Shown here: piece by piece, positions 49,096 through 61,110 of the stretch
Layout of the letters: each line of letters starts with the position of its first letter
Position numbering within the stretch: the first letter of the stretch is position 1
NCBI RefSeq assembly: GCF_964340395.1
Contig: NC_135559.1
Location: 8,393,759 to 8,457,758 of the forward strand
From: Glandiceps talaboti
Lineage: Eukaryota; Hemichordata; Enteropneusta; Spengelidae
DNA: 64,000 nucleotides
Direction of reading: 5' to 3'
Program-made: the position numbers and the translations under genes
The notes under the pieces: model-generated
Databases searched by the model: none
The model's input: only the letters and a program-made list of their open reading frames with translations
Told to the model about the DNA's origin: nothing

Positions 49096-50871
49096 ATACA
49101 GGGGAAAATGTCAAATTATTCTATATAATCCCATGAAATCAATGTTAATTTTACATCATAATGCTCCAAGTATGATGCCACAGACTGATACAATTCAAGC
49201 CGGAGGCGAGAACTTGTAGTCCATGATATCATACAAGAAGCATTACGATGTAAAACTAACTGTTCGATTTTGTGGGATTTTGAATCGAATTTTACGAATA
49301 CTGCAACATTTCATCATATTAAATTCTTCATCGCCTATCACAAATGACGTCTGATGGCTATGCAAATTACATAACCGTGTGACCTGTCTCGAGGTCAAGT
49401 TTACAATCTGCACATCAGATTGTGCTGTGGTTTCACAGCCAAAATTAACGGTTAGCTTGCTATGTACACATACTACTAAATTTAGGTTTTTTAAACGTAA
49501 GTAAACCTTGTCCGAATATTACATTTATTTGTTCTATCATTTCAATTACATTCTTTATATTCGTTCCGGGATTTTGTTAGTTCGGAGCCATCTGGTCTCA
49601 ATGGAAGTAAGTTTCCGGCTGCTACGCATATATACAAATCATCATCGATCATCAACATAATTTTCAGATAGAATTAAAATACAAATAAAAGTCCCTCGGC
49701 ATATCAGCCTCGTACCACCCAAGGACCTATGTAAAGTAATAATATCATGTGCATTTACCAGTTTTGAAAGTACATAATTATTACGATAAATGTGATCGTA
49801 GGGTAGAATCGCAGGAACAAGTCATTCTGAACAGTTAAGAGAAACAAAGTTCGGTAGAACAGGGGTGACGCAGGTTTTTGATCTGTCCTGTTTGATGTCA
49901 CACAGGTGAAGATTTGCATGTATTTATGTCATAATACCACATACACAAGCTAGGTTGCACATGTTCGAAATAAAAATATTGGATTTATACAATATCGTTG
50001 AAAAGAAGCCCCCAAAATACACCTTAAACGATAGCACAATAGGATGGGGTTAGGTGATTGGGAATGACATAATTAATTTATTCATTCCATTTGACTTAAA
50101 CATTGTGAGGTGGAAAAAGGAACTAAACCTAGATATTTTCACTACTAACATTTTTTTAAAAATTAGATAAATTTTTACGGCATTTCGGTCACTACTCACT
50201 TTCATGTTTTTGTTTTCCAGCGAAATAAGCAAAAATAAGACTTCTGTGGAGACTTCAATTGTTACAGTAATTTCCCTCTTCCTCAATTAAAACACATTAA
50301 TAAGACTAATTTATACAAATTACTAAGCCTGGTGCACTGTTAATGTACAAAGAGGCCAATTTTCCTTGTTTTGTTTTTCAGCAAAATAAGTCTTTTAGGA
50401 AAAATATCCAGTTTTACAGTAATTTCTTCCAGTCCATAGATCTTCACTTCCAGAGATCCAAATACCGTATCTGAAACACTGTGATCTGTCCAATTAAAGT
50501 GATAAATTGTCACAAGCCGTATGATTATTTAGTTATTTTTATAATTCTAATGAGGTATTATCTTGTCATTCATATTACATTGTTGTAAACGCTTGACTGG
50601 ACTGTTGTTGTGGTTCACAAAGCTTAATGAAAGACATAGGCGGATTAATTATCAACAAGTTGTTATCATTGTGTATGAGGACACTTCCAGTCATCTTTGA
50701 ATTAATAACATTGCAAGAGTCGTGATCAAATTCTTTTCAGAATGTCGACAGTTTTCATGCAATTAATTTTTTCCTATGGACTCGGTGTTATGATTAATAT
50801 CTTAACTAGCCTTTGTTCCATAGTGTTTGTTAACATTATTATGCGAGGATGTTGATGTAATTTATCGCTAT
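49096..50871. other. unique region, possible conserved non-coding block
   Basis: 50480-50720 is complex unique sequence with TAATT-type and CATTGT-type motifs (GGATTAATTATCAACAAG, TATCATTGTG) and resembles a developmental non-coding element in texture. There is no open frame. The rest has no recognised gene. Confidence 0.35.
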
Positions 50872-51655
50872 ATTTCTCATGACACTATGTTTCATCGTTG
50901 TAACAAAAAGTTAAAAAATTGACGCCGTTTTACAGCCATATCAGAAAAAACTTACATCATCACTTACTCATGACCCTGTGTTTCATCGTTGTACCAAAAA
51001 TTAAAAAATTGACGCCATATAGCCAGATCAGAAAAACGTACATTGTCAGTTTCTTATGACCCTGTGTTTTATCGTTGTAACAAAAAGTTAAAAAATTAAT
51101 GCCGTGTATAGCCAGATCAGAAAAAACGTACATTGTCAGTTTCTCATGACCCTGTGTTTTATCATTGTAACAAAAAGTTAAAAAATTGACGCCGTGTATA
51201 GCCAGATCAGAAAAACGTACAGTCAGTTTCTTATGACCCTGTGTTTTACCGTTGTAACAAAAAGATAAAAAATTGACGCCGTTTTACAGCCATATCAGAA
51301 AAAACGTAAATCATCACTTTCTCATGACCCTACATTTCATATCGTAACAAAAAATTAAAAAATTGACGCAGTGTACAGCCAGATCAGGAAAACGTACATC
51401 ATCAGTTTCTCATGACCCTATATTTCGTATCATTGTGACAAAATGTTAACAAATTGACCCCCTCTAAAGCCAGATAAAAAAACGTACATTTTCATTTTCT
51501 CATATCGTTGTGATGAAAAGAAAAAAACGTACATCGTCACTTTCTCATGACCCTATATTTCATATCGTTGTAACGAAAAGGTAAAAAATTGACACCCTCC
51601 ACTGCCAGATAAAAAAAACGTTCATCTTTAGTTTCTCATGACCCTATATATGCAA
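50872..51655. repeat. ~90 bp tandem array
   Basis: About nine units containing TTTCTCATGACCCTGTGTTT, ATCGTTGTAACAAAAAGTTA, AAAAATTGACGCCGT and AGCCAGATCAGAAAAACGTA. Middle units are the most similar; end units are shortened. Confidence 0.93.
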
Positions 51656-51822
51656 CAACAACAACAAAATTTGAATGACACCTTCTACAACCACCTAAGA
51701 AAACAGTTTCGCCATAAATGATGGTGAGATGGTGACACTCTAAATATGTATGTAGGCAGAAATTAGCTGTCATTGCAATCTGATTAAAATCTGATGTGGT
51801 GAAAGCAGCTAGATGTCTTAAA

Positions 51823-52197
51823 TTTACCTCTATTTCCATCGTTTTATGTCCTTTGTTATGTTCCGGGGTGATCGCCACCGTCCCACATCTGAACCTGTGT
51901 AATAGAAAATCTCGTTTGAATCACATTCTTTTGAGTAGCCAGGATGAGCATTACATTGGCAGCTGCGCACACTGGAGAAATTGAACAAACATACACACAG
52001 ATGATTGTGTTGACGACACTGCCCATCCGTGGTGGCGCCATCTCTCCAAACGATTTTAAAAGAAGCGTGACGATTGGTTGAAAAAATCATTCAAAATCCT
52101 GGAGATTCAAATGAGATTTTCTATTACACAGGGTCAGATGTGGGATCGGAAGGCGGCGACAATATAAATGACACAAAATAATTTAAATAGAGGTAAA
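51823..52197. mobile_element. inverted-repeat element with ~95 bp arms
   Basis: Arms 51823-51922 and 52104-52197 are inverted copies (TTTACCTCTATTT at the tips; CCCACATCTGANCCTGTGTA and ATAGAAAATCTCNTTTGAAT inside). The 181 base core is GC-richer than its surroundings (CATCCGTGGTGGCGCCATCT). There is no transposase frame. It is probably a MITE with long terminal inverted repeats; no target duplication is assigned. Confidence 0.82.
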
Positions 52198-53321
52198 TGA
52201 AGAAAGTTTTGTCAAATAACTATCCCACTTGAAAACTTTGTACATACTTTATTTTCTTTTCTTTTGATTGCATTCATCACCATCCGCACAGTTACCCGTA
52301 GCGGTTTTGCCATCTTCTTTCAAAGTACAATCGCGACCTGAGTTCACATTTATAGTGTTGTATCGTTTTATGTTGATATAGATGTGATATCGATGTACAT
52401 GTATCAAAATGAAAACAATCCCCTCTCAGTTCCATGGATAAAAAGCATATAATCGGACTACGCATTGTTTTCAAAAATAATTACAATCATACTGAAGATA
52501 TTTTACTACGCTATTAAACTTGCATTTTTTTATAAAGTTAAAACACCAGTTTCTAAGCATTTTATATGTTTTCGTCATTTCACTTTGATCATGGCCCCAC
52601 CCGTGAAGAACTGGTCAGGAACTGGTAGCATTTTACTGGCTTTGTACATGGAATACTTTCCCTCAGTGATAGGATGACGTGAAGTCACAATTTCTCAAAG
52701 TGAACACTAGCGGGCGCTGTATTTAAGGGCAAAATGGCGACATACATGACCTTGTTATTTCGGAAGCTAAAACCGATCTTTAAGCTATACCAAAGGTAAT
52801 TGAGTTCAAAAAATGGTATAAATCACTTGTCACATTTATTATATTGATAGAAATTGCAATGTCATTTGACTGGACCTTCCCTTTAAGTCAGGCTGATGAG
52901 ACGCTTAGAAGTAAATATATGGTCACCCTTTCAGGGACAGAGTTTGTAACCCAGGACGTGTTGTTGCTAAAGTCAGTGTACAAGGTACAAATTTCTAGTA
53001 CTTATCTTTAAAGAGGAACACCACTCCAGAAATTAAAGGCATTTTTGTAAAATTTGGGTTGTAGAGAATCATTTTATGATTTTACATCACTTACGTTACA
53101 TGCGATTGCAAAGAAATACGAGTAATAAATTATTGGCTGTCTATGTTAATGGTAGCCATTATTAGTGGTCGTACATTTCCCATGGGGCTAGCCTCATAAA
53201 TATGAATTGCTTGAGCAACCTTCATATTCAGGAGTAAAGAACATATCCAGTCATGTGTGGAAATTATATAAATGTACTTAAGGCAACATATGGCAAGGCA
53301 ACTCATGAATATTCAATGTGA
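52198..53321. other. unique sequence, possible old repeats
   Basis: 52660-52740 holds a CRE-like near-palindrome (TGACGTGAAGTCA) and a CG-rich CTAGCGGGCGCTG block. 53010-53250 has the look of an old dispersed repeat (AGAGGAACACCACTCCAG) but has no second copy here. No gene called. Confidence 0.35.
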
Positions 53322-53875
53322 ATCAAGCCATCCATCAATCCTTCCAGCCATTCTTCCAACCAATTAACCATCCATTCCATGCATGCACGCACGCGCACGC
53401 GTGCACACACACACGCACACACACATCCATTCATCCAACCATCCATCTATCCATCCATCCATTTATCCAACCGTCATCCATTCATCCATCAATCCATTTA
53501 TCCAACCAACTGTCCATCCATTCATCCATCCATCTATCCAACCGTCCATCCATTCATCCAACCATCTATCCAACCAACCGTTCATCTATCCATCTATCCA
53601 ACCATCCATCCATCCAACCAACTGTCCATCCACCCACCCAACCATCCATCCATCCATCAATCTATCTATCCAACCATCCATCCAACCAACCAGCCATCCA
53701 TTCATCCATCCATCCATCCAACCAACCGACCAACCATCCAGTCATCCATCCATCTATCCAACCATCCATTCATCCATCCATCAATTCATCCATCCATCCA
53801 ACCAACCATCCATACATCCGTCCATCCATCCAACCATCCATACGTCTGTCCGTCCATCCGTCCGTCCGTCCATAC
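53322..53875. repeat. CCAT/CCAAC tetranucleotide array
   Basis: About 550 bases of ATCC units with CAAC, TATC and CGTC variants, preceded by a CA/CG run. The His/Pro/Ser/Ile-rich frames of up to 216 codons are artefacts. Confidence 0.96.
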
Positions 53876-54418
53876 ATTTTGGACAGAGCACTAAAGAGGC
53901 CTGTGGTTCTACAATGATGACATACACACCTGACACCTCCCCCAACCCCCCCCATACCTCCCCCCACAATATACATGTAGTGTTCACACAACCTAGATTT
54001 AAAATGATACATTTATTCTTAAACTATTTTTAAGATTATTGCATTTCCCTAAAATACTAAACATACAACCCCCAACACACACACACATACACACACACAC
54101 CTGTACTCTCTGACATCTGAAACATGAACCAAAACTTTGTTTGAAAATTCCCCACAGAACATGTGTTAATAAAGAAATGTTGAGAACTCCAATCGGCACA
54201 TTCTACAGTTTACTAGGCTTTTGTTGTGTCAGTGTTACTGCAAGAGGGATTAAAGAGCTTGTCGGATTACTCTTCAACAGATTATCATGAGATATGAAAT
54301 CTTAATGACATCCATTAGCAGACAGGCTTGTCGCCCATTTTCTATTCTCCGTGTTGCGTTTATTAAAATCAGTGCCCAAAGTGTGAGGCATTTTGCTGCA
54401 GGGTAGTTGAAGTATTGT
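53876..54418. other. unique sequence with CA runs and C tract
   Basis: C-rich tract near 53940-53965 and a CA run near 54077-54101. 54230-54410 is complex unique sequence. No gene recognised. Confidence 0.45.
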
Positions 54419-54610
54419 CAGTCTGGTACCCACGTTCAATGAACAACAGCCAAATTAATGTAATGTTGATGAACAACTGCCAAATTTACATAATGTTGAT
54501 GAACAACAACCAAATTAACATAATGTTGAGCTTTAATGATCAGAGAGCAATGTAAATTTGATGTATATCAGATATGCAACCAATTTGTGATGACAAAAAA
54601 ATAGTAACCT
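54419..54610 (+). repeat. segmental duplicate A flanking a MITE, with internal 30 bp triplication
   Basis: Shares CAGTCTGGTACCCACGTTCA at its start and GATCAGAGAGCAA, GATATGCAACCAATTTGTGA at its end with 55043-55160. Copy A contains three 30 bp units (GATGAACAACTGCCAAATT and onward, about 54439-54529) where copy B has one. Confidence 0.85.
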
Positions 54611-54624
54611 TTCTCTCTAGTATA

Positions 54625-55010
54625 GTAAGCCCTAAAAAAATATAGTTTGGTTCCGGTTACCCGACCCATTTAGCTTTTCACTGCCGACCCTAAACTTTTT
54701 TACATATCTGAGAAAAAAATAAGAAAATCGCGAAAATTTTGAAGTCTCGCAAGAAATAGTAGGTGCGGAAACTGATATCAATTTCAAAAGACAATATAAA
54801 ACTGTTCTTCCAATCTGTAATGGCTGTACATCTGATGAGAAGAAACCAATAACACAGAGACCATATGGAAAACAACGGAAAACATAACTATCTGAATTTG
54901 ATACTCACATATGAAAAAAAATTATATATAAATAAAAAATCTACCTACCCCACCTATTCTAAAATAGAGCGTAATTGGAACCACACAATTTTTTTTTTGT
55001 TAGGCCTTAC
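54625..55010 (+). mobile_element. GTAAGGCCTAA family MITE, copy 1
   Basis: Starts GTAAGCCCTAAAAAAATATA with TTTGGTTCCGGTTACC, and ends with the inverted version (GGAACCACACAATTTTTTTT, GTTAGGCCTTAC). The internal block (ATCTGTAATGGCTGTACATC, ACACAGAGACCATNTGGAAA) is shared with 56668-57041 and 61905-62215. There is no transposase frame. Inverted ends of about 35 bp fit a MITE; superfamily unassigned. Confidence 0.85.
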
Positions 55011-55042
55011 AAATGAGCTATGATAGGAACAGTGTGCATTTT

Positions 55043-55160
55043 CAGTCCTGGTTACCCACGTTCAACTACAGCCAAAATTAAAATTGTGTCGAGATTTATG
55101 ATCAGAGAGCAAATTTGATTGATATGCGACCAATTTGTATTGACAATAAATTATTACCTT
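55043..55160 (+). repeat. segmental duplicate B
   Basis: Shorter partner of 54419-54610, on the other side of the MITE. Confidence 0.83.
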
Positions 55161-55163
55161 CTG

Positions 55164-55313
55164 TTTATTAAAGTGGTCATATGAATGAGAATCAGGTATT
55201 TATTTTGAATTTTGAATTTATAAAACAATTTTATCATGGCTTCCTTCTTGAAAAATCAATGTGAAGCAACATTGGCTAGGTCTGTGTTTTTGCAATTTAT
55301 TGAGTTACAAAGG
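55164..55313 (+). repeat. dispersed repeat (AAAGTGG family), copy 2
   Basis: TTTATTAAAGTGGTCATATG, ATAAAACAATTTTATCATGG, CTTGAAAAATCAATGTGAA and AGGTCTGTGTTTTTG match copy 1 at 7224-7365 in order. Confidence 0.72.
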
Positions 55314-55329
55314 AGCCTATAAATTGGAC

Positions 55330-55640
55330 TAGCTCCCATTGGTCATCCGATAAATAAATAAATAAAGCCCTTTACACTTCCTCAACTCCCTGGGGAGCAT
55401 ACAATATATTTCTGCTTTTATAAACACATAGAAGCATTCACATTGCAACCTCTATCCTACCAAGTCCCCTATTATACATCTGAGTTGACCGGGGCACAAT
55501 GGTGGTTCAAATCTTGCCCAAGGACTTTAGACATTCAGAAAGAAATGGCAGTGGTGAGGCTTCAAACATACAACCTACAAATTCCAAGCTGGCTGCTCTA
55601 ACTTTCAACTGATTCAGTCTGCAAATCATGATTTACGAAG
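55330..55640 (-). mobile_element. tRNA-derived SINE remnant
   Basis: On the minus strand the A-box-like GTTAGAGCAGCCAGC (plus 55588-55603) and B-box-like GTTTGAAGCCT (55556-55567) are followed by TCCTTGGGCAAGA and, at the 3' end, a TTTA-rich tail (55340-55365). The order and the CCTTGGGCAAG motif are typical of invertebrate tRNA-SINEs. Sequence decay means the copy is old. Confidence 0.65.
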
Positions 55641-55789
55641 GAAGGTTAAAGCAACATGGGCCAACTTGAGGCTATTTCACATTGTCAATAAATACTAATA
55701 TATAAAACCATATCTAAATTTATTGTAGTTATGTTGGTATGTGTATTGAACTGAGTGTAACATCTCCATGATATGGAATTAGTAGGTTT

Positions 55790-56062
55790 CAGTGTGTCCT
55801 CTAATGATAGTCAACTTTTGTTGTTGTAAGTCAAAATGATAAAAACTGACATTTCTTGTGAGTAACCGCATAGTAAGAGATAGGGGAACACCAAATTTTG
55901 GTGTGTCGCTAGAAATTGTGTGCATCAGTGGCACGTCAAATTGGCTTAGAGGGCACACTGGTACTTACCACATAGTAAGAGATAGGGGAACACCAAATTT
56001 TGGTGTGTCACTAGAAATTGTATGTGTCAGTGGTGCATCAAATTGGCTTAGAGGGCACACTG
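55790..56062 (+). mobile_element. hAT-like MITE, copy 2, with internal 102 bp duplication
   Basis: Begins CAGTGTGTCCTCTAATGATA and ends TTAGAGGGCACACTG, the same ends as 3371-3566. The flanks GTAGGTTT (55782-55789) and GTAGGTGT (56063-56070) match 7/8, an 8 bp target duplication. The 3' part, including the terminal repeat, is tandemly doubled with period 102 (CATAGTAAGAGATAGGGGAA at 55869 and 55971), so the element has an extra internal end. Confidence 0.88.
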
Positions 56063-56070
56063 GTAGGTGT

Positions 56071-56667
56071 GTGCATTTCACTGTGATCATGATGTACACG
56101 GACTTTTAGGGTATACCCAAATATTACATCATAGAGTCATTCATTTAGTTAGCCTTAGACTACTATGTCACAGATGGCACAGTTACAAGTGATAATTACA
56201 CATTTGTTTTCAGTTACTACTAGATTATAACATTATGTAATTCATCAGCTGAAAGAAAATAATACACAAAAACACCACTAAGATCTGGCCCATGTCCCTT
56301 TAATACTACTGTTTCAAACAAATCTTCAAGCAAAACTGGTAAACTGTATATTTGTAATGTTAATCGTCTGTAAGTCGGTAATACATTTTATATTTTGAGT
56401 CATATTTCAATGAGTACCTTGCTGTGAATTTCTGTATATAAATATGTGAGGGGACAGGCCCAGACTACCTGTAAGCTAAGACCACTAACGTCTGAGTTGT
56501 AAGCTATTTCCTGACTCCCCATTTACCCACTGTTATATTTATTTGGGGTAAATAAACTAATTATTATAATCCTATGTTTATTTGACAATACTTTTACTGG
56601 ATGTAACATGTTTCATAGCCCAACACTATTTTTAGTTTGACTCTACAGCCTAGGTAGTTGTTGATAA
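56071..56667. other. unique sequence
   Basis: No gene recognised. Confidence 0.35.
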
Positions 56668-57041
56668 TTAGGCCTAATATAAAAAATTGTGTGGTTCCGA
56701 TTACGCTCAATTTTAGAATAGGTGGGGTAGGTAGATTTTTTATTTTATTTTATTATATTTTTTTTCTGTTTGAGTGTCTCGTTCAGGTTTTCCATTGTTT
56801 TGCAAATGGTCTCTGTGTTGTTTATTTCTTCCTATCAGATGTACAGCCATTACAGATTGAAAGAACAAGTTTATATTGTCTTTTAAAGTTTATGTCAGTT
56901 TCCACATCCACTATTTCTTGTGAGACTTCATAATTTTTGCGATTTCTTTTTCTCGCATACGTAAACAAAAGTTTAGGGTCGGCAGTGAAAAGCTGGGTGG
57001 GGTCAGGTAACCAGAACCAAACAATTTTTTTTTAGGCCTTA
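56668..57041 (-). mobile_element. GTAAGGCCTAA family MITE, copy 2 (inverted)
   Basis: Plus-strand ends are TTAGGCCTAATATAAAAAAT and TTTTTTTTTAGGCCTTAC. The internal block is the reverse complement of copy 1. Confidence 0.85.
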
Positions 57042-57764
57042 CTGGCATTTGCATGTTATGATTGGTCCACTGTATGTGAAATTCTGTAAATACCTACATT
57101 CAGCAGGTGGCATTTTAAATTCACTGGCATTTAAACGGTGAAATTACAACTTACCTACTTTGATGGACAAATTTTGAAACAAACTTACATATTTACTATT
57201 TTCATCATGAGGAATCTTTTTATTTGCATTAATGTAAACATTGTAATTCTGAACAAAATTTAATGATTATTATTTATTGTTTTATTTATTATTATTTTTA
57301 GTCAACTGATAAACATGATATTTGTGACAATAAATGTTGATAAACATTAAAAGTTTGATATATATTATTTTGCTTTGCTCTGAAATTTTATGTTTTAGGA
57401 GCATTTTGCTCCCAAAGTTTAAAATTTAGGAGTACATTATCCTAAAAAAATCTTGCTCAAAGAGTTAACTTCCTCGGCTGACTGTATCATATTATCCATA
57501 CTCCTTATTAGCAACAACTCTTCGTGAAACGGTTATACAAAGGTGTGACAAGTATCCTTTTGTTGAAGGTAGGTCGTGCCAGTTAGTGTTAAAATTGAGT
57601 GTGAAAAGTGGCTCTTCTGAAAAAAAAAATTACTCAGTATTGTTAAATTACCTATTATTCATCGGATTAGACAGATACTCAAAATGATTGTCAACATAAT
57701 GGCATTTTAACACGTTTACTGTACTACAAATCTGAAACAAAACAACATCTGACAGGATACATTT
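57042..57764. other. unique AT-rich sequence
   Basis: No gene recognised. Confidence 0.35.
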
Positions 57765-58200
57765 CTCCTTGCTCAACAAAAATCTTATTAACAGTGTGAC
57801 ATTTTATCATCTGGCTCAACAAAAATCGTATCAACAGTGCTATGTGTTATTATCTGGCTCAATAAAAATATTAATAGTAGTAGTAGTAGTTTATAGTTTA
57901 TTATAGTGACATGCAGATTTGCAATAATTTACAATAAATATACATATACAGATATACATCTGCCCATCCCCTTCAGACTTATGTCACTTTTTTTCAAAAC
58001 AAATTAAACAAATAACAGTACTACGTCTTATTCTGTTGCTCAACAAAAAATCTTATCAACAGTGCTACATTGTATCATCAGTCTCAACAAAAATCTTGCC
58101 AACAGTGCTAAATTTTATTGTCTGGCTCAACAAAAATCCGTAATTTTATCATCTGAATCAACAAAAATCTTACCAACAGTACAGTGCTACGTTTTATTGT
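57765..58200. repeat. ~52 bp minisatellite interrupted by an insertion
   Basis: Units read CTCAACAAAAATCTTATCAACAGTGCTA..TTTTATCATCTGG (in pieces). They are present at 57765-57872 and again at 58035-58200. Between them is unrelated sequence (about 57875-58030) with GTAGTAGTAG and inverted AGTGACAT / ATGTCACT motifs, which suggests a later insertion. Confidence 0.8.
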
Positions 58201-58565
58201 TTTCCTTGACAATCAATCTTTGTTGGTAAGGTGTAGCGCTCTTGGTAAAAGATGTTTTCAAGCCAAACGATAACATGATCTGACTTTTGTCAAAAATGTT
58301 GGTAAGATTTTTATCAAACCAGAACAACATTCTGTTTTGATAATTTGCAAAACTTTGAAAATAAAATTTTTAAAACTGTGATGTGATGTCAATTATTATT
58401 TACGTATAATTGGTTTGAAAGTAACAGTTTAAGTTCTACATTCATAAAAGACATCAACAAAGATTTTATCACAGGATGTGCAACTGATCATTATTTTTAT
58501 GTAAAACATAAAGATGAAGTTATTTCTGACACACTATGACTTGATTGATTGATTGATTGAGTGAG

Positions 58566-58597
<32 letters not shown>

Positions 58598-59232
58598 AAT
58601 TACATAAATTTCACCAAAATAACATTGTTGGTGCTTTGTCTTCAGTAAAGACTTGTTAAAATCCGAGCTCGATAAAACTCGATAATAAAGTTGCATTTTA
58701 CCAATCAAACTGATATTCACACACAAGAAGGCAATCAGGGAATCTGACAATCGCTCTAATAATCGTACAACAAAGAACCAAAAAGACAAGTATGCTGTAT
58801 ATGTCTACATTCTCTTTTGACACATACTTTAAGAAATGTTCAATATTTTAATAACTTTCTGATGACGTCTACTTCGTACCAGTTTGATAAAATACAAGTG
58901 ATGTTTTCAATAAGTGCAGTCAGCATGACTATTCAGCATCACTCATCCTGCTATCTTCCTGAACAATGAGAAATTAATTTTGCTTTTTAGAAGAGGGTGT
59001 AGGCGAGTTTGAGAGGGCTTTAAAGTCATTGATATGTATTCACATTATGGTGTCATTTAGTGTATTGTGTGATTATCGTGAAACAGATGTGTAGTGTCAT
59101 GTATTCATGTCATCATGAATTATACGATTGTCTTCTATCCAAAGGAAATTTCCATTGTGAGCGACTTTACTTTAACACAAACTTGATAAAGTTATAAAAC
59201 ATACTGTATTCTAGAATAAACTTTAATAGTTC
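58201..59232. other. unique sequence with TTGA tetranucleotide repeat
   Basis: GATT units at about 58537-58597. No gene recognised. Confidence 0.5.
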
Positions 59233-59263
<31 letters not shown>

Positions 59264-59316
59264 ATGTATGTATGTATGTATGTATGTATGTATGTATGTA
59301 TGTATGTATGTATGTG

Positions 59317-59348
<32 letters not shown>

Positions 59349-59447
59349 TGTATGTGTGTGTATGTGTATGTATGTGTGTGTGTATGTATGTATGTATGTA
59401 TGTATGTATGTATGTGTGTGTGTATGTATGTATGTATGTGTGTATGA

Positions 59448-59511
<64 letters not shown>

Positions 59512-59520
59512 GTATGTATG
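59233..59520. repeat. TGTA/TG microsatellite
   Basis: TGTA blocks with TGTG interruptions, ending in about 60 bases of pure TG. Open frames are artefacts. Confidence 0.97.
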
Positions 59521-59689
59521 TATTTATACTAGTGACAATCTTTTATCTCATGATACTTGTATTTATTATTCAATGTCCGTCAGGTGCAACCAAGCTATTA
59601 ATTGTCAGATGCATTCATTTCAACCTTGAAACTAACAAAAAAAATGACACATTTTGACCTCCAACTAAGACATATTATATAGAACCTCA

Positions 59690-60215
59690 TAAAAATTGAG
59701 ACCCAACCACTTCAATAATAACTTCCTAGCAACCATATCATGCTTTTAGCAACAGTCAAATGCCAATGTCTTTTGCGAAGGTAACACAGTCAAGTGAATA
59801 AACATTCAAAATGATAGATAAAAGTATGTGTAGCAATAAAGCACATGCCGACAGCAACAGTGGAATGATTATGTATTGCTAAGATTAAAACGGGGATGGG
59901 TAGTAAAATGGATAAACATCGAAAACATGGACTTAAATATGCCGATCAACTAGGACCACAACCATAGCAACAGTAGTAAATTGCAAAAGATAGCAACCAG
60001 AAATGGTAAGCAAGTGAATGAACACCACTGTGTCAAGCAATATAGACAATGCCCATAGCAACAGTCTAATACCAGCCCTACTCTTTTGCTACTATATCAA
60101 TAGTGGGGGGGGGGGGGTAGTGTAGTCAATAAACCTTCAAAAACTAAGTACAAGTGTACATAGCAACCCAAGCCATGCCCATAGCAACAACATCATTAGC
60201 AAAATTGTTGAGTTA
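59690..60215. repeat. ~95 bp degenerate tandem array
   Basis: Five or so units with CATAGCAACAGT, AAACATTCAAAA and AAGTGAATGAACA blocks. Contains a G12 run near 60105-60117. Confidence 0.7.
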
Positions 60216-60772
60216 TATAACAATGTCGTTGGTGGTGATATTTTTTTGTTAACTATTATTACTCTAGTTTATATATTTACTAGTTTGATTTAGCACCAAA
60301 TACTTATTGCAAAAAATCCAATAAAGAAATATAGCTTTCTTGATGGATGCAATAAAGAATCTATTCTATTTTATTCTCACAAAAATCTCAGCTTTTTACT
60401 GGTGAAGTATTCATATTTGATCGGTTTCTTTCAGACAAAGATCTTTGCACTGATAAATAGATGATCGGATGGATGGACGGACTGTGAATATTGCACTGTC
60501 TGTGAAAATGGCAGAATGTTAATGACAAAGTTGTTTGTGTGCCTCAAAACTGATGATGTCATCAAGAAATGTGTTCATAGTAAGTACACATATACTGCAT
60601 GTGATGTCATCAGAAAGAAATAGACAGGAGGCTTGAAGAGGTTAAGTGTTGTAGACTGTCATAGATAATTTTTCTCTGTTTAGAGATAGGAATTACGGTT
60701 AGACTCCCTAACTCAACAAAAATAATTGAATGGTGTAATAGAACAGCATAGCATGATAGAATAGAATGTGAA
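60216..60772. other. unique sequence, possible retroelement tail
   Basis: GATGCAATAAAGAATCTATT followed by CTATTTTATTCT (60345-60376) looks like the 3' end of a non-LTR element with an ATTCT-type tail, but no coding part is present. Weak. Confidence 0.3.
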
Positions 60773-61110
60773 CACAACACAACACAACACAACACAACAC
60801 AACACAACACAACACAACACAACACAACACAACGGAATAGAATAGAATAGGAATTGGATAGAATAGAATAGAATAGAATAGAGTTGTATACAATACAATA
60901 CAACAGGAATGGAATAGAATTGAATGAATAGAGTGGAATGGCAGGATAACAGAAAAATAGAAATAAAATAGAATATCAGAACTTAATAGAAATTGAATTC
61001 AGTGTAATGGAATAGAACAGGTTGAAACAGCATACAATAGAAATAGAACAGAATAGAATGAAATAAAATAGAACAGAACAGGATAGAACTTAATAGAATA
61101 GAGAGAGTAT
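60773..61110. repeat. AACAC then AATAG pentanucleotide arrays
   Basis: About 12 perfect AACAC units (60773-60832) pass into degenerate GAATA/AATAG units to about 61110. A motif switch in one array suggests growth from a variant unit. Confidence 0.95.

Noticed and set aside
53322-54033. Open frames of 171-216 codons
   Set aside because: They are translations of the CCAT tetranucleotide array in all three frames, with no domain or normal composition.
60610-60903. Cys/Val-rich minus-strand frames
   Set aside because: Translations of the AACAC pentanucleotide repeat.
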